DNA of 64,000 bases from Companilactobacillus suantsaicola. GTDB lineage: Bacteria; Bacillota; Bacilli; Lactobacillales; Lactobacillaceae. Below are positions 34,834 to 43,925 of this stretch, one piece after another. Location: positions 1-64,000 of the forward strand of contig NZ_RKLY01000009.1 in NCBI RefSeq assembly GCF_004745525.1. Reading direction: 5' to 3'. A program made the translations under genes and the position numbers. The notes under the pieces are model-generated. The model saw only the letters and a list, made by a program, of their open reading frames with translations, searched no databases and was not told the origin of the DNA. The first letter of the stretch is position 1. Every line of letters starts with the position of its first letter.

Positions 34834-37803
34834 ATGGCTCTGTACAAAACGAAAGGGGAACTAACTTTTGAAAAAGAGTTCGTTGAAACTCTGACTCAAA
34901 ATGGATGGACGTATAACAAAAAATTAGATAATGCGACACCAAAAGACTTAGAGAATCATTTTCGTGAAATACTAAATCAAAATAACTACAGTGCTTTAAA
35001 TGGGGTAAAGATAACAGACACCGAAATGAGTGAAATTATGCGAAATATCGGTGGGAAAACCCCAACTGAAATGAATGAGTTTTTAACTGGAAATTATGAA
35101 TCTGTACTCAATATTGCTCGAGAGAATCCGGAATTGGGAACAATGGATTTGAAATTATTTTGGCGCGATGCGATAGCTGGTGGTCAAATGCGTTACGAAG
35201 TTATCAGACAAGCAATCAGACCCGGAAAAGAAGATTCTCCAGAAAATGTTAATCGACGTTTTGATGTAACGCTATTGTTTAATGGCCTACCATTAATTCA
35301 AATTGAAGAGAAAAAAGTCGATGTCAGTATCAAAGAAGCATCTAATCAAATCGTGAAGTACAAGTCTGAACATAAGTATGATGGGCTATTTTCAGCCGTA
35401 CAAATTTTTGTGGCTTTAAAAGAAGATACGGCCCGCTATTTTGCTAATGAAAAAAGTGCTGATTTATTTAATAATAAATTCTTTTTTGAATGGTTAGATA
35501 AGAAAAACCATCCAGTACATAACTGGAAACAATTTACAGAAGATTTTTTGAGAATTCCTATGGCACACAATTTGATTAGTAATTATACCGTTGCTGACGG
35601 GGATGCTTTAAAAGTTTTGCGTCCTTACCAAATTCATGCAGTGAATGCTGTTCGTGAAGCTTTTTCAAAGCATGAGGATGGTTATGTCTGGCATGCTACC
35701 GGTTCTGGCAAAACACTTACAGCATATAAAATAGCAACTTTACTACAGAGAAATCCTAATAATCAAGTGATTTTTTTATCTGATAGAAAAGAATTAGATA
35801 ATCAATCAGGAAAGAACTTTAGCAAATTCTCTAGTAATAGTGACGATACTATTTTTGAAACTAATAATACTGGAGAGCTAATCAGACGACTTAGAAGTTC
35901 AAAACCTGGTGTTATAACGACAACTATTAATAAGATGAAAATAGCCGTTGAACGAAATGAAGAAGCTATCAACACTGGTCATAGAGAACCTTTAGTTAAT
36001 GTGATGAAAAAACGCATGGTATTCATTGTTGATGAAGCTCATAGATCACAATTTGGTGAAATGCAGAAAGTTATTCGTCAGGCCTTTCCAAAACAAAATT
36101 GGTATGGATTTACGGGTACACCAATTTTTGAGTTCAATAAAACACCTCAAGATCAAACTACTGAAAGTCAATTTGGACCTGAACTTCATCGGTATAACAT
36201 CGGGAATGCTTTAAGTGATGGTGCTATTTTGCCGTTTAATTCCGAATATGTCAGTTTAATGCAAGTTACGAATGAACGTACGGGTGATGAAGTAGAAGAA
36301 GAACAAATACCTGATGAGGCATATAACAGTGATGAAGAAATTGCGCAAAACTATCGTTTGAAAGTTGTGAAATGGATTATCAAGAATTGGCGTAGAAAAT
36401 CAGAAAAGAATCAATTTAACGCCATTCTTGCAACTGTAGATATCAATCAGGCCTTAAATTACTATCGATTGTTTAAAAAGTTAGGGCAAGAAGGTAAGCA
36501 TAATCTAAAAATTGCATTGACTTATTCCATTAATGAAAATGGTGATACTAATCAGAAACAACGTTCAGGATTAGCTGAAGCGATGAAAGATTATTCGATT
36601 CGATATGCTGGTTCAGAAACAGCTTTTTCTTTAGAGAACGTGGGTGTTTATATTGATGACGTTGCGAAAAGAACTGCTCGTACAGAAGCACAATATAAAA
36701 ACTTGCCATCAGATAAGGAAATTGATTTAACGATTGTAGTTGCTCGTTTACTGACGGGATTTGATGCTCCAAGATTAAACACTTTGTATTTGGATAAATT
36801 ACTGCAATATCAAGGATTGATTCAAGCATTTGCTAGAACTAACCGTGTCTATGATAAAAATAAAACGCAAGGAAACGTTGTTATGTTTAGAAGACCCAAA
36901 TTAATGAGGGAACGAACTGAAGATGCGTTTGAAAAGTATGCAGGTGAGGGTTCATTTAAGAAAGTCTTTCGACCAGGATTCCACGAAATGGAAGATTCTT
37001 TTAAAGAATCTGTTAAAGATTTGAAAGAATTTACTCCTACGCCTGAAGTTGCTAATGATTTAACTAAAGGTACTGAAAAAGAACAAGTTGATTTTTTAAA
37101 GAAATTTAGGAACTTATCTAAAGAATTACAATACATTTCTTCTTATTCTGATTTTGATTGGGATGAGCATGCCGATGAATATGGTATGACTAGTGAGGAA
37201 TTTGGTTATTTTCAAGGTGCATTTAAAAATATTAGGGATAATTTAAAACAACCTCCAGATAATGATTCAGATCCAATCTCGTTGAAGTACGACTTTGACG
37301 ATGTAGTGATTACAGAACTTGTTATAGACAAAGAATACGTCTTAGGATTGGCAACTAAATACTTGTTGGACGTTGGAAATTTATTTGCGGCAGATGAATT
37401 TAATCAAGCAGCTGATAAATTTGCTAAAGCCGGAAATCGTCAAGAGGCTGAAAATATTCGTGAGTTTGTGTCTGAGGAAAGAAAACGTGGAGATATACCT
37501 GCAAATTATGATGCTAGAGCTAGTTATGCACTTCATCAAAGCAGAAAGAAGCAACAAAAAATAACTAAATTTGTCAATGAATATGGTCTTAATGAAGAAT
37601 TATTTAATCGTTTGGTAACGGAATATGAGGCTACGGGTGAGTTCGGACATGAACAGGCTTTGAAACAAACAGCTGATATTAATGTCGCTAAAAATAATGG
37701 ACATGAGTATCGAAATGTGTTGAGCTTTAAAGGTTCAGTTCAGCGTGCTTGGAGAAAATTCATCAAAGAAGATTTAGCACCATACATTGCAGGGGAGAAA
37801 TAA
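34834..37803 (+). CDS. hsdR: Type I restriction enzyme, R subunit
   Basis: Motor and nuclease subunit of the HsdR2M2S complex, which translocates and cuts DNA lacking the host methylation. The 989-aa protein has an N-terminal nuclease domain (RRFDVTLLFNGLPLIQIEEKK near residues 140-165). It then has superfamily 2 helicase motifs: Walker A GSGKT at residues 290-294, DEAH (FIVDEAHRSQFG), TGTP, and the late motif QAFARTNRVYDK. The C-terminal helical region would contact HsdM. GAGGGAG precedes the ATG. It is followed after 5 nt by hsdM. Confidence 0.95.
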   Translation: MALYKTKGELTFEKEFVETLTQNGWTYNKKLDNATPKDLENHFREILNQNNYSALNGVKITDTEMSEIMRNIGGKTPTEMNEFLTGNYESVLNIARENPELGTMDLKLFWRDAIAGGQMRYEVIRQAIRPGKEDSPENVNRRFDVTLLFNGLPLIQIEEKKVDVSIKEASNQIVKYKSEHKYDGLFSAVQIFVALKEDTARYFANEKSADLFNNKFFFEWLDKKNHPVHNWKQFTEDFLRIPMAHNLISNYTVADGDALKVLRPYQIHAVNAVREAFSKHEDGYVWHATGSGKTLTAYKIATLLQRNPNNQVIFLSDRKELDNQSGKNFSKFSSNSDDTIFETNNTGELIRRLRSSKPGVITTTINKMKIAVERNEEAINTGHREPLVNVMKKRMVFIVDEAHRSQFGEMQKVIRQAFPKQNWYGFTGTPIFEFNKTPQDQTTESQFGPELHRYNIGNALSDGAILPFNSEYVSLMQVTNERTGDEVEEEQIPDEAYNSDEEIAQNYRLKVVKWIIKNWRRKSEKNQFNAILATVDINQALNYYRLFKKLGQEGKHNLKIALTYSINENGDTNQKQRSGLAEAMKDYSIRYAGSETAFSLENVGVYIDDVAKRTARTEAQYKNLPSDKEIDLTIVVARLLTGFDAPRLNTLYLDKLLQYQGLIQAFARTNRVYDKNKTQGNVVMFRRPKLMRERTEDAFEKYAGEGSFKKVFRPGFHEMEDSFKESVKDLKEFTPTPEVANDLTKGTEKEQVDFLKKFRNLSKELQYISSYSDFDWDEHADEYGMTSEEFGYFQGAFKNIRDNLKQPPDNDSDPISLKYDFDDVVITELVIDKEYVLGLATKYLLDVGNLFAADEFNQAADKFAKAGNRQEAENIREFVSEERKRGDIPANYDARASYALHQSRKKQQKITKFVNEYGLNEELFNRLVTEYEATGEFGHEQALKQTADINVAKNNGHEYRNVLSFKGSVQRAWRKFIKEDLAPYIAGEK

Positions 37804-37808
37804 AAAAA

Positions 37809-39416
37809 ATGAGTGAAGATACATCGAAAACATTGGAACAAGCATTGTGGAATTCTGCTAATGCATTGAGAGGAACCATGGATGCAAGTGAGTATAAAAA
37901 TTATTTGTTAGGTTTAATTTTTTATCGATTCCTCAGTGATATGACTTTAAAGACGGTTATGGAAGCGACTGGTGAAACTGGTGATCCGATTGAAGTTTAT
38001 AAAAAATATTGGGATGAACAACAGGAAGATATTAAGAGTGAACTATATGGAGCTAATGGATATATCATTGAACCAAATGATTTATTTGATTCAATGGTTA
38101 TTAGAATCCAGCATCATCAATTTCAAATTAGTGATTTGAAACAAGCCCTATTTAATGTTGAACAATCGGTAAAGGGACATTCTTCTGAAGAAGACTTTGA
38201 AGGCCTTTTTTCTGATATAGATTTAGATTCTAATAAATTAGGCAAAAATCCTAGTCAAACTATGAATGACGTTATTACATCATTAAAAGACATTAATTTT
38301 GACAATGGTCGTGATGTTCTGGGTGATGCATATGAATACTTGATTAGTGAATTTGCCTTGAGTGCTGGTAAAAAAGCTGGAGAGTTCTATACGCCAAGAT
38401 CTGTTAGTGAAATTATCGCACGCATTGTTTCGATTGGTCATAAAGAAGGTGACACTCAAATACGTAGTGTTTATGATCCAGCTATGGGTTCGGGCTCTTT
38501 GTTGTTAACAATCGCTGATCAAGTGACTGATGATCAACCAATTAGCTATCATGGACAAGAGTTAAATAATACAACTTTTAATTTGGCTCGTATGAATTTG
38601 ATGCTTCATGGAGTAAGTTATGAAGATATTTATGCTCGTAACGGAGACACGCTAGATGTTGATTGGCCTTCAGATGAGCCATATCAGTTTGATGCTGTGG
38701 CAATGAATCCACCATATTCTGCACATTGGGATAATAATCCCGGACGTTTGAGTGATCCTCGTTTCCGTGATTATGGAAAATTGGCTCCTAAAACAAAAGC
38801 TGATTATGCATTTCTATTACACGGACTATATCATTTGAAGCCGACTGGTACTATGGGAATTGTTTTGCCTCATGGTGTCTTATTTCGTGGTGCAGCTGAG
38901 GGAACTATTCGTAAAGAATTAGTAAATAAAAATCAAATTGACGCTGTTATTGGATTACCAGCTAATATTTTTTATTCAACAAGTATTCCAACTTTAATTA
39001 TGATTCTAAAGAAAAATAAAACTAATGATGATATTTTGTTTATCGATGCCAGTAATGAATTTGAAAAAGGTAAGAATCAAAATAAACTAACTCAAGAGAA
39101 TATCGATAAGATTGTTAAAACTTATGAGAATCGAAAAGATGTTGATAAGTATGCACATGTAGCATCAATTAAGGAAATTCAAGAAAATGAATACAATTTA
39201 AATATCCCTCGTTATGTCGATACTTTTGAACCTGAACCGGAGATTGACTTAGGAGATATTACTAAAGAGATTAAAGAAAATAATAAAAAAATTATGGAAA
39301 ATAAAAATGAGTTGCTTTCAATGATGAAAGAACTCACTTCTTCTGATGAGAAAACTCAAAATGATCTTGATGATTTTATCTCTATGTTGAGTGACGAGGT
39401 GAATAACCATGGATAA
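37809..39416 (+). CDS. hsdM: Type I restriction-modification system, M subunit
   Basis: N6-adenine DNA methyltransferase subunit. The 535-aa protein has an N-terminal helical domain, the SAM motif YDPAMGSGSLLL, and the catalytic N-P-P-Y at residues 300-303 (AMNPPYSAHW). GEFYTPRSVSEII lies just before the SAM motif, as usual for HsdM. A longer frame opens at 37749 inside hsdR, but ATG 37809 gives the normal N-terminus MSEDTSKTLEQALW. Its end overlaps hsdS by 8 bases. Confidence 0.96.
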   Translation: MSEDTSKTLEQALWNSANALRGTMDASEYKNYLLGLIFYRFLSDMTLKTVMEATGETGDPIEVYKKYWDEQQEDIKSELYGANGYIIEPNDLFDSMVIRIQHHQFQISDLKQALFNVEQSVKGHSSEEDFEGLFSDIDLDSNKLGKNPSQTMNDVITSLKDINFDNGRDVLGDAYEYLISEFALSAGKKAGEFYTPRSVSEIIARIVSIGHKEGDTQIRSVYDPAMGSGSLLLTIADQVTDDQPISYHGQELNNTTFNLARMNLMLHGVSYEDIYARNGDTLDVDWPSDEPYQFDAVAMNPPYSAHWDNNPGRLSDPRFRDYGKLAPKTKADYAFLLHGLYHLKPTGTMGIVLPHGVLFRGAAEGTIRKELVNKNQIDAVIGLPANIFYSTSIPTLIMILKKNKTNDDILFIDASNEFEKGKNQNKLTQENIDKIVKTYENRKDVDKYAHVASIKEIQENEYNLNIPRYVDTFEPEPEIDLGDITKEIKENNKKIMENKNELLSMMKELTSSDEKTQNDLDDFISMLSDEVNNHG

Positions 39417-40638
39417 AAAAATGGTACCTGAAGTACGTTTTAAAGGCTTTACTGACGATTGGGAACAGCACAAGTTAAAAAATGAATTATCTTTATTAAA
39501 GGATGGGACGCATGGGACTCATAAAAATGTAACAAACGGTCCATTTCTTTTAAGTGCAAAGAATGTTAAAAACGGGAAAATCATAATCACGGATGATGAT
39601 CGAAAAATATCTTGGGATGAATATCATTCGATTCATAAAAAATTTGAATTAAAGAAGAACGATGTTCTATTGACAATAGTCGGATCAATTGGTCAGAGTG
39701 CAATACTAAAGAATCCCTATGGAGTTACATTTCAAAGAAGTGTTGCATATCTTAGACCCAAGACAATGATTCCGTACTTTCTTGAAATATTGATTCAAAC
39801 AAATAGATTTCAATCGGATCTTAGAAGAAATCAGGTTGTATCAGCTCAACCAGGAATTTATTTAGGAGATCTTTCAAGATTTAACATTTTTTTGCCTGCA
39901 GATATCTCTGAACAAGAAAATATAAGCGATGTGCTATATAAGCTTGATGGAATTATAACTTTACAACAACGGCAGTTAGACCTATACACAAAACTAAAAA
40001 AAGGACTATTGCAGAAACTATTTCCTAAAGACGGGGAAAACGTGCCCGAGATTAGATTTGCTGATTTTCATGATGATTGGGAACTTCGTAAGTTAGAACA
40101 ATTGATTGAAAAATTTATTGTTCCAATGCGGGATAAACCAAAAGAATTTAGTGGCAATATACCTTGGACTAGAATTGAAGATATAGAAGGTAAATATTTA
40201 TCAAAATCTAAATCAAATAAATTTGTTTCTATGGAAACTATTAAAAAAATGAATTTAAAGATTATTCCTAAAAACTCTTTGATTGTTTCCATAAGTGCAA
40301 CGTTTGGTGTTGTCGCAATAGTTACGAAGGATTTAGTTACGAATCAAACTTTTATTGGCCTTTTTCCAAAGAAAACAATAACTCTAGATTTCATTTATGC
40401 ATTATTTCAAACCCCAAATGTAAGACATGAACTAAAAAGAGAATCGGCTGGATCAACAATTTTTTATATTTCAAAAGATAAAATCAAAAAAATGGAAGTA
40501 ATAATTCCTCATTTAAAGGAACAAAAACAAATTGAAAAAATAATAATACATACTGATAATTTAATTATTCTACAGCGAATAGAGTTGGATAAACTAAAAT
40601 CAATTAAACAATTTCTTTTACAAAAGCTTTTCATCTAA
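39409..40638 (+). CDS. hsdS: Type I restriction-modification specificity subunit (expressed copy)
   Basis: Target-recognition subunit of 409 aa. It has two target recognition domains (TRD1 about residues 24-175, TRD2 about 225-375). Each is preceded by the F-x-D-D-W-E motif and followed by a helical spacer (LQQRQLDLYTKLKKGLLQKL and the C-terminal QFLLQKLFI). Both TRD start points carry DNA found in inverted orientation in the silent cassette. A 19-bp repeat lies at 39459-39477 and a 126-bp repeat at 39959-40084. The gene can therefore change specificity by inversion. Confidence 0.95.
   Translation: MDKKMVPEVRFKGFTDDWEQHKLKNELSLLKDGTHGTHKNVTNGPFLLSAKNVKNGKIIITDDDRKISWDEYHSIHKKFELKKNDVLLTIVGSIGQSAILKNPYGVTFQRSVAYLRPKTMIPYFLEILIQTNRFQSDLRRNQVVSAQPGIYLGDLSRFNIFLPADISEQENISDVLYKLDGIITLQQRQLDLYTKLKKGLLQKLFPKDGENVPEIRFADFHDDWELRKLEQLIEKFIVPMRDKPKEFSGNIPWTRIEDIEGKYLSKSKSNKFVSMETIKKMNLKIIPKNSLIVSISATFGVVAIVTKDLVTNQTFIGLFPKKTITLDFIYALFQTPNVRHELKRESAGSTIFYISKDKIKKMEVIIPHLKEQKQIEKIIIHTDNLIILQRIELDKLKSIKQFLLQKLFI
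39459..39477 (+). repeat. Inverted repeat IR1, expressed side
   Basis: TTGGGAACAGCACAAGTTA, just before TRD1 of hsdS. The exact inverted copy is at 42870-42888. Confidence 0.95.
39959..40084 (+). repeat. Inverted repeat IR2, expressed side
   Basis: 126 bp covering the central spacer of hsdS. It begins CTTTACAACAACGG, ends GATGATTGGGAAC and is identical base for base to the inverted copy at 42245-42370. Confidence 0.95.
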
Positions 40639-40639
40639 C

Positions 40640-40684
40640 AAAAAAGGCAAACACAATAACCCAAATTATTGTGTTTGCCTTTTT
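40640..40684. terminator. Bidirectional terminator between hsdS and the recombinase
   Basis: AAAAAGGCAAACACAATAA pairs with TTATTGTGTTTGCCTTTTT around CCCAAA. It serves both convergent genes. Confidence 0.92.
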
Positions 40685-41609
40685 ACATTAGTTGAGCCAT
40701 TTGACGCATTATTTTTTCACTATCTTGTGTTTCTAACTCTTGAATAATGTGTAAGTAAGTATCTTGGGTAGTAGTCATATTAGAGTGTCCAAGCCTTTTT
40801 GCAACACTAGCAATCGAAACGCCGGCAAACAAAAGAATTGAGGCGTGAGTATGTCTTAATCCATGAACGGTTATTACTGGAACTTCTGCTCGTTTACAGA
40901 GAACTGTTAAACGATTATTTATAGTTGAATTAAAAACTCTTTGTTTAATGAAGATAGGTTTATCTTTTGGCAAACCTTTAATCATTTGAGAAAACTGCAT
41001 AGCAATTTGCCAATCCAATTGAATTTTTCTAATTGACGAAAAATTTTTGGTTGGTTGGAAATTTCCTATTGTTGATCGGTAATTCCAAGTTTTATCAACG
41101 TTCAACAATTGTTTGGAAAAATCGAAATCATTTGGCGTAATTGCTAGAGCTTCAGCAAACCGCAATCCTGTTTTTGCGACTAATAAAATGTACCAATCCC
41201 AGTTCAATTCTGTTCCCAAGTCGAGCTGCCGAATTAATTGCTGTAATTCATATTGATTTAAGAATTTGGGCTTCTTATTCCTAGGTTTTTTTCCCTTAAT
41301 AATAATTTTTCGAGTCGGGTTCTGTTTGATTAATCCCTCGTCAACGGCATCCATAATCGCACTTTTCACTTGATGATGAAAATCCTTGGTTGTCTGTTTT
41401 TCATGTTCCAAAGCATAATCATTAATCAGTTTTTGGTAACTTCGACGATTCAAATCACTCAATTTTAATTCAGGAGCTAATTTAATGATCCACTTTAAAC
41501 TCATGTAATACTTATCCAGTGTGACTGACCTAATTGCATTCACTTTGTACAACTCAATCCACTCTTCATAATATCTGTAAAATAATTGTGATGATTTAGT
41601 TCTGGACAT
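40683..41609 (-). CDS. Tyrosine recombinase (likely hsdS invertase)
   Basis: Site-specific integrase of 308 aa. An N-terminal SAM-like DNA-binding domain (about residues 1-105) is followed by a catalytic domain with all expected residues: R in KTGLRFAEAL, H-x2-R in HGLRHTHAS, H in LGHSNMTTTQ and the nucleophile Y in DTYLHI. It lies between the expressed hsdS and an inverted silent hsdS. Recombinases in this position (PsrA/CreX type in streptococci) invert hsdS segments. No attachment sites or other phage genes are near, so an invertase role fits better than prophage integration. Confidence 0.88.
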   Translation of the reverse strand: MSRTKSSQLFYRYYEEWIELYKVNAIRSVTLDKYYMSLKWIIKLAPELKLSDLNRRSYQKLINDYALEHEKQTTKDFHHQVKSAIMDAVDEGLIKQNPTRKIIIKGKKPRNKKPKFLNQYELQQLIRQLDLGTELNWDWYILLVAKTGLRFAEALAITPNDFDFSKQLLNVDKTWNYRSTIGNFQPTKNFSSIRKIQLDWQIAMQFSQMIKGLPKDKPIFIKQRVFNSTINNRLTVLCKRAEVPVITVHGLRHTHASILLFAGVSIASVAKRLGHSNMTTTQDTYLHIIQELETQDSEKIMRQMAQLM

Positions 41610-42244
41610 AGAAAAAACCTCCGAATAATTTATATGGCATCTAATTTTGTGCCATTATTTATTATCCAGAAGTTGAAATTTAAAACATCAGTTTTGTTAA
41701 ATAAATAGTTTTTGTAGAAGATATTTCTTTAGAATTTTCATTTCTTTTAATTTGCTTTGTTCAGATTCAATATAATTATCAATATTCTGCAATAAATTTC
41801 CAATTTGATTTTGTTCCTCATAGCAAGGTACTCGTATCGTTTGCTTTAGAAAATCACTTGAAACAAGATTTGTCATCATTGTTGCATGTGTAGTAGCTTT
41901 TCTAAGAATATCTCTCATGAACAATTCGTCATGTATTGCATATTTCCAATATATTAAACCATGAGAATCCAAATTAATTGGTCTAAATACATCAAATACA
42001 TGTGAAACAATCCCGTCGCCAATTGTATTCTCAACGAATCTGCCAAATTTAAAATTTTTACTTTTGTTTCCTTCGAAAGCTATATCTCCAACTCTGAAAA
42101 TATTATAAGTCTTCATATAATCGACTTTTGAATCCTGATTATCATTTTTGAAGTACATTTTTGCAACCGAAATGATCTTATCACTACCAAATGATAAATC
42201 ATTTTTTTCAGTCTCTTTTTTATAAATTTCATTGAACTTATGAT

Positions 42245-42370
42245 GTTCCCAATCATCATGAAAATCAGCAAATCTAATCTCGGGCACGTTTTCCCCGTCT
42301 TTAGGAAATAGTTTCTGCAATAGTCCTTTTTTTAGTTTTGTGTATAGGTCTAACTGCCGTTGTTGTAAAG
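42245..42370 (-). repeat. Inverted repeat IR2, silent side
   Basis: Exact 126-bp inverted copy of 39959-40084. Confidence 0.95.
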
Positions 42371-42869
42371 CAATAATAACATCTAAATGTTTAAATAATA
42401 TCCCTATATTTGTTTGTTCATTTTCTGACGCCGGAAATTTAATAATCATTTCTTTAAGGGCCGTTCCAGAAGTTAATGCTCTTGTCGTCATGGAACTTTT
42501 TTTGATCATCTCTTTACGAAAATGTTCTGTGAAAAAAATATAACTTTTAAAAAGATTGTTTAAAGGATCATCTCCAATAGCACGTCCTCGTAATACGAAG
42601 CCACTAAAAACTGTGCAATCAGGTACACCAAGCATTACAGATGGATAACCAATTTCATTAATCGTTTCAGACGTTCTAGTAAAGAAGATATCTCCCTGTT
42701 TAATTTCATGATTCTTTATCTCTTTTTCAGTCAGTGTCACACGTCCCATTAGCATGTCCGGCATCAAGATTCTATTGTGAAATACATCTACAAAATTTAC
42801 TATTGGCACACCAGAACCAAAAAAAGCTTTTTCTTTGTTCAATCCATTTTTAAAATTATAAAACTCCCC

Positions 42870-42888
42870 TAACTTGTGCTGTTCCCAA
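42870..42888 (-). repeat. Inverted repeat IR1, silent side
   Basis: Exact 19-bp inverted copy of 39459-39477. It marks the outer limit of the silent cassette. Confidence 0.95.
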
Positions 42889-43028
42889 AGATTAAATAAA
42901 AATAATGCATATTATAACTATTATCTAATTAATACTTTTATCCAAATAATAGTACAAATAATATGATTTTGAATATTTCAATTGAAAGGAAATTGCAACG
43001 CTTTCTCACATTAGATGACCAATTTTAC

Positions 43029-43061
43029 CCGACCAAGCGTTCGCTTGGTCTTTTTTATTCT
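43029..43061 (+). terminator. Plus-strand terminator without an upstream plus-strand gene
   Basis: GACCAAGCG, a TTCG loop and CTTGGTC are followed by six T. The nearest plus-strand gene upstream is hsdS, 2.4 kb away behind its own terminator. It may belong to a gene displaced when the restriction locus arrived. Confidence 0.8.
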
Positions 43062-43109
43062 GGTTAAAATTGATACAATATCATAGGTAAAGATTGGGGA
43101 TAAAATATA

Positions 43110-43913
43110 ATGAAAATACTCTTCGTAGGAGATGTCGTGGGTTCTGTCGGCATTAAAGCTCTTGAAACGTATCTACCGGAAATTAAAAAGAAGGTTAAGC
43201 CACAACTAACCATTGTCAATGGTGAAAATGCGGCTGGTGGAAAGGGTACTAAAGAGCCGGACTATCAAAAAATCACTCGTGCTGGAGCTGACGTTGTTAC
43301 GGGAGGAAATCATACTTGGGATAAGCGGGAAATTCTTGATTTCATCGATGATCCTAAGAAAAATATTTTGCGTCCGTATAATTTTCCTGGGAAAAATGTT
43401 CCTGGTCGAGGCTTCATCGAAATCAATGTCAACTCAAAGAAAGTTTACGTCATCAACATGATGGGAACGGCTTTGATGCGGGCAATTGATAATCCATTTT
43501 TAGCGGCCGACGAATTGTTAGCCAAATTGGATCAAGATGCGGTAAAATTTGTTGACTTCCACGCGGAAACTACTAGTGAAAAAATTGCTTTTGCTAATTA
43601 CACCGTAGGACGAGTTTCAGCTGTCTGTGGAACGCATACCCATGTGCAGACTAACGATGCACAAGTTATCAACAAAGAGACAGCTTACTTGACTGATGTC
43701 GGAATGACCGGTTCATATGATGGGATTTTGGGCGATAAAAAAGAACCAATCATCAACAACTTTCTCACTCAAAGACCGAACAAATTTGATGTGGACGAGG
43801 ATGGCCGCATGCAGATTGGTTTTTGCGTGATTGAAATCAATGATAAGACCAACAATGCTCGAAGCATTAAGAATTATGTCATTACACCGAACAATCAAAC
43901 TTTTTTGAATTAA
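43110..43913 (+). CDS. ymdB: YmdB-type metallophosphoesterase (TIGR00282)
   Basis: A 267-aa calcineurin-like phosphodiesterase. Bacillus YmdB hydrolyses cyclic nucleotides such as 2',3'-cAMP and affects biofilm and motility decisions. The metal-site pattern is complete: FVGDVVGSVG (D8), VNGENAAGG (N/E), TGGNHTWDKRE (N-H), DFHAETTSEK, and GTHTHVQTND. It lies 12 nt before mutS. In many Firmicutes rny precedes ymdB; here the restriction locus lies upstream instead. Confidence 0.92.
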   Translation: MKILFVGDVVGSVGIKALETYLPEIKKKVKPQLTIVNGENAAGGKGTKEPDYQKITRAGADVVTGGNHTWDKREILDFIDDPKKNILRPYNFPGKNVPGRGFIEINVNSKKVYVINMMGTALMRAIDNPFLAADELLAKLDQDAVKFVDFHAETTSEKIAFANYTVGRVSAVCGTHTHVQTNDAQVINKETAYLTDVGMTGSYDGILGDKKEPIINNFLTQRPNKFDVDEDGRMQIGFCVIEINDKTNNARSIKNYVITPNNQTFLN

Positions 43914-43925
43914 TGGAGGGAATTC

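Larger units (their letters stand above)
41697..42889 (-). pseudogene. Silent hsdS cassette (second pair of target recognition domains)
   Basis: An open frame encoding two further TRDs in the opposite orientation to hsdS. Its frame is continuous from W-E-Q-H-K-L (near 42886) to LLQKLFI at 41697. It lacks the start codon, the ribosome binding site and the first part (MDKKMVPEVRFKGF) of the expressed gene. The longest start-to-stop frame inside it is 381 codons from TTG 42842. TRD1' spans 42371-42869 and TRD2' 41697-42244. It would become expressed only after inversion. TRD1' and TRD2' differ strongly from the expressed TRDs, while the joining repeats are identical. Confidence 0.9.

Noticed and set aside
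40683-41609. Recombinase as a prophage integrase
   Set aside because: No phage genes, tRNA target or attachment repeats are nearby. Its position between inverted hsdS copies explains it better.
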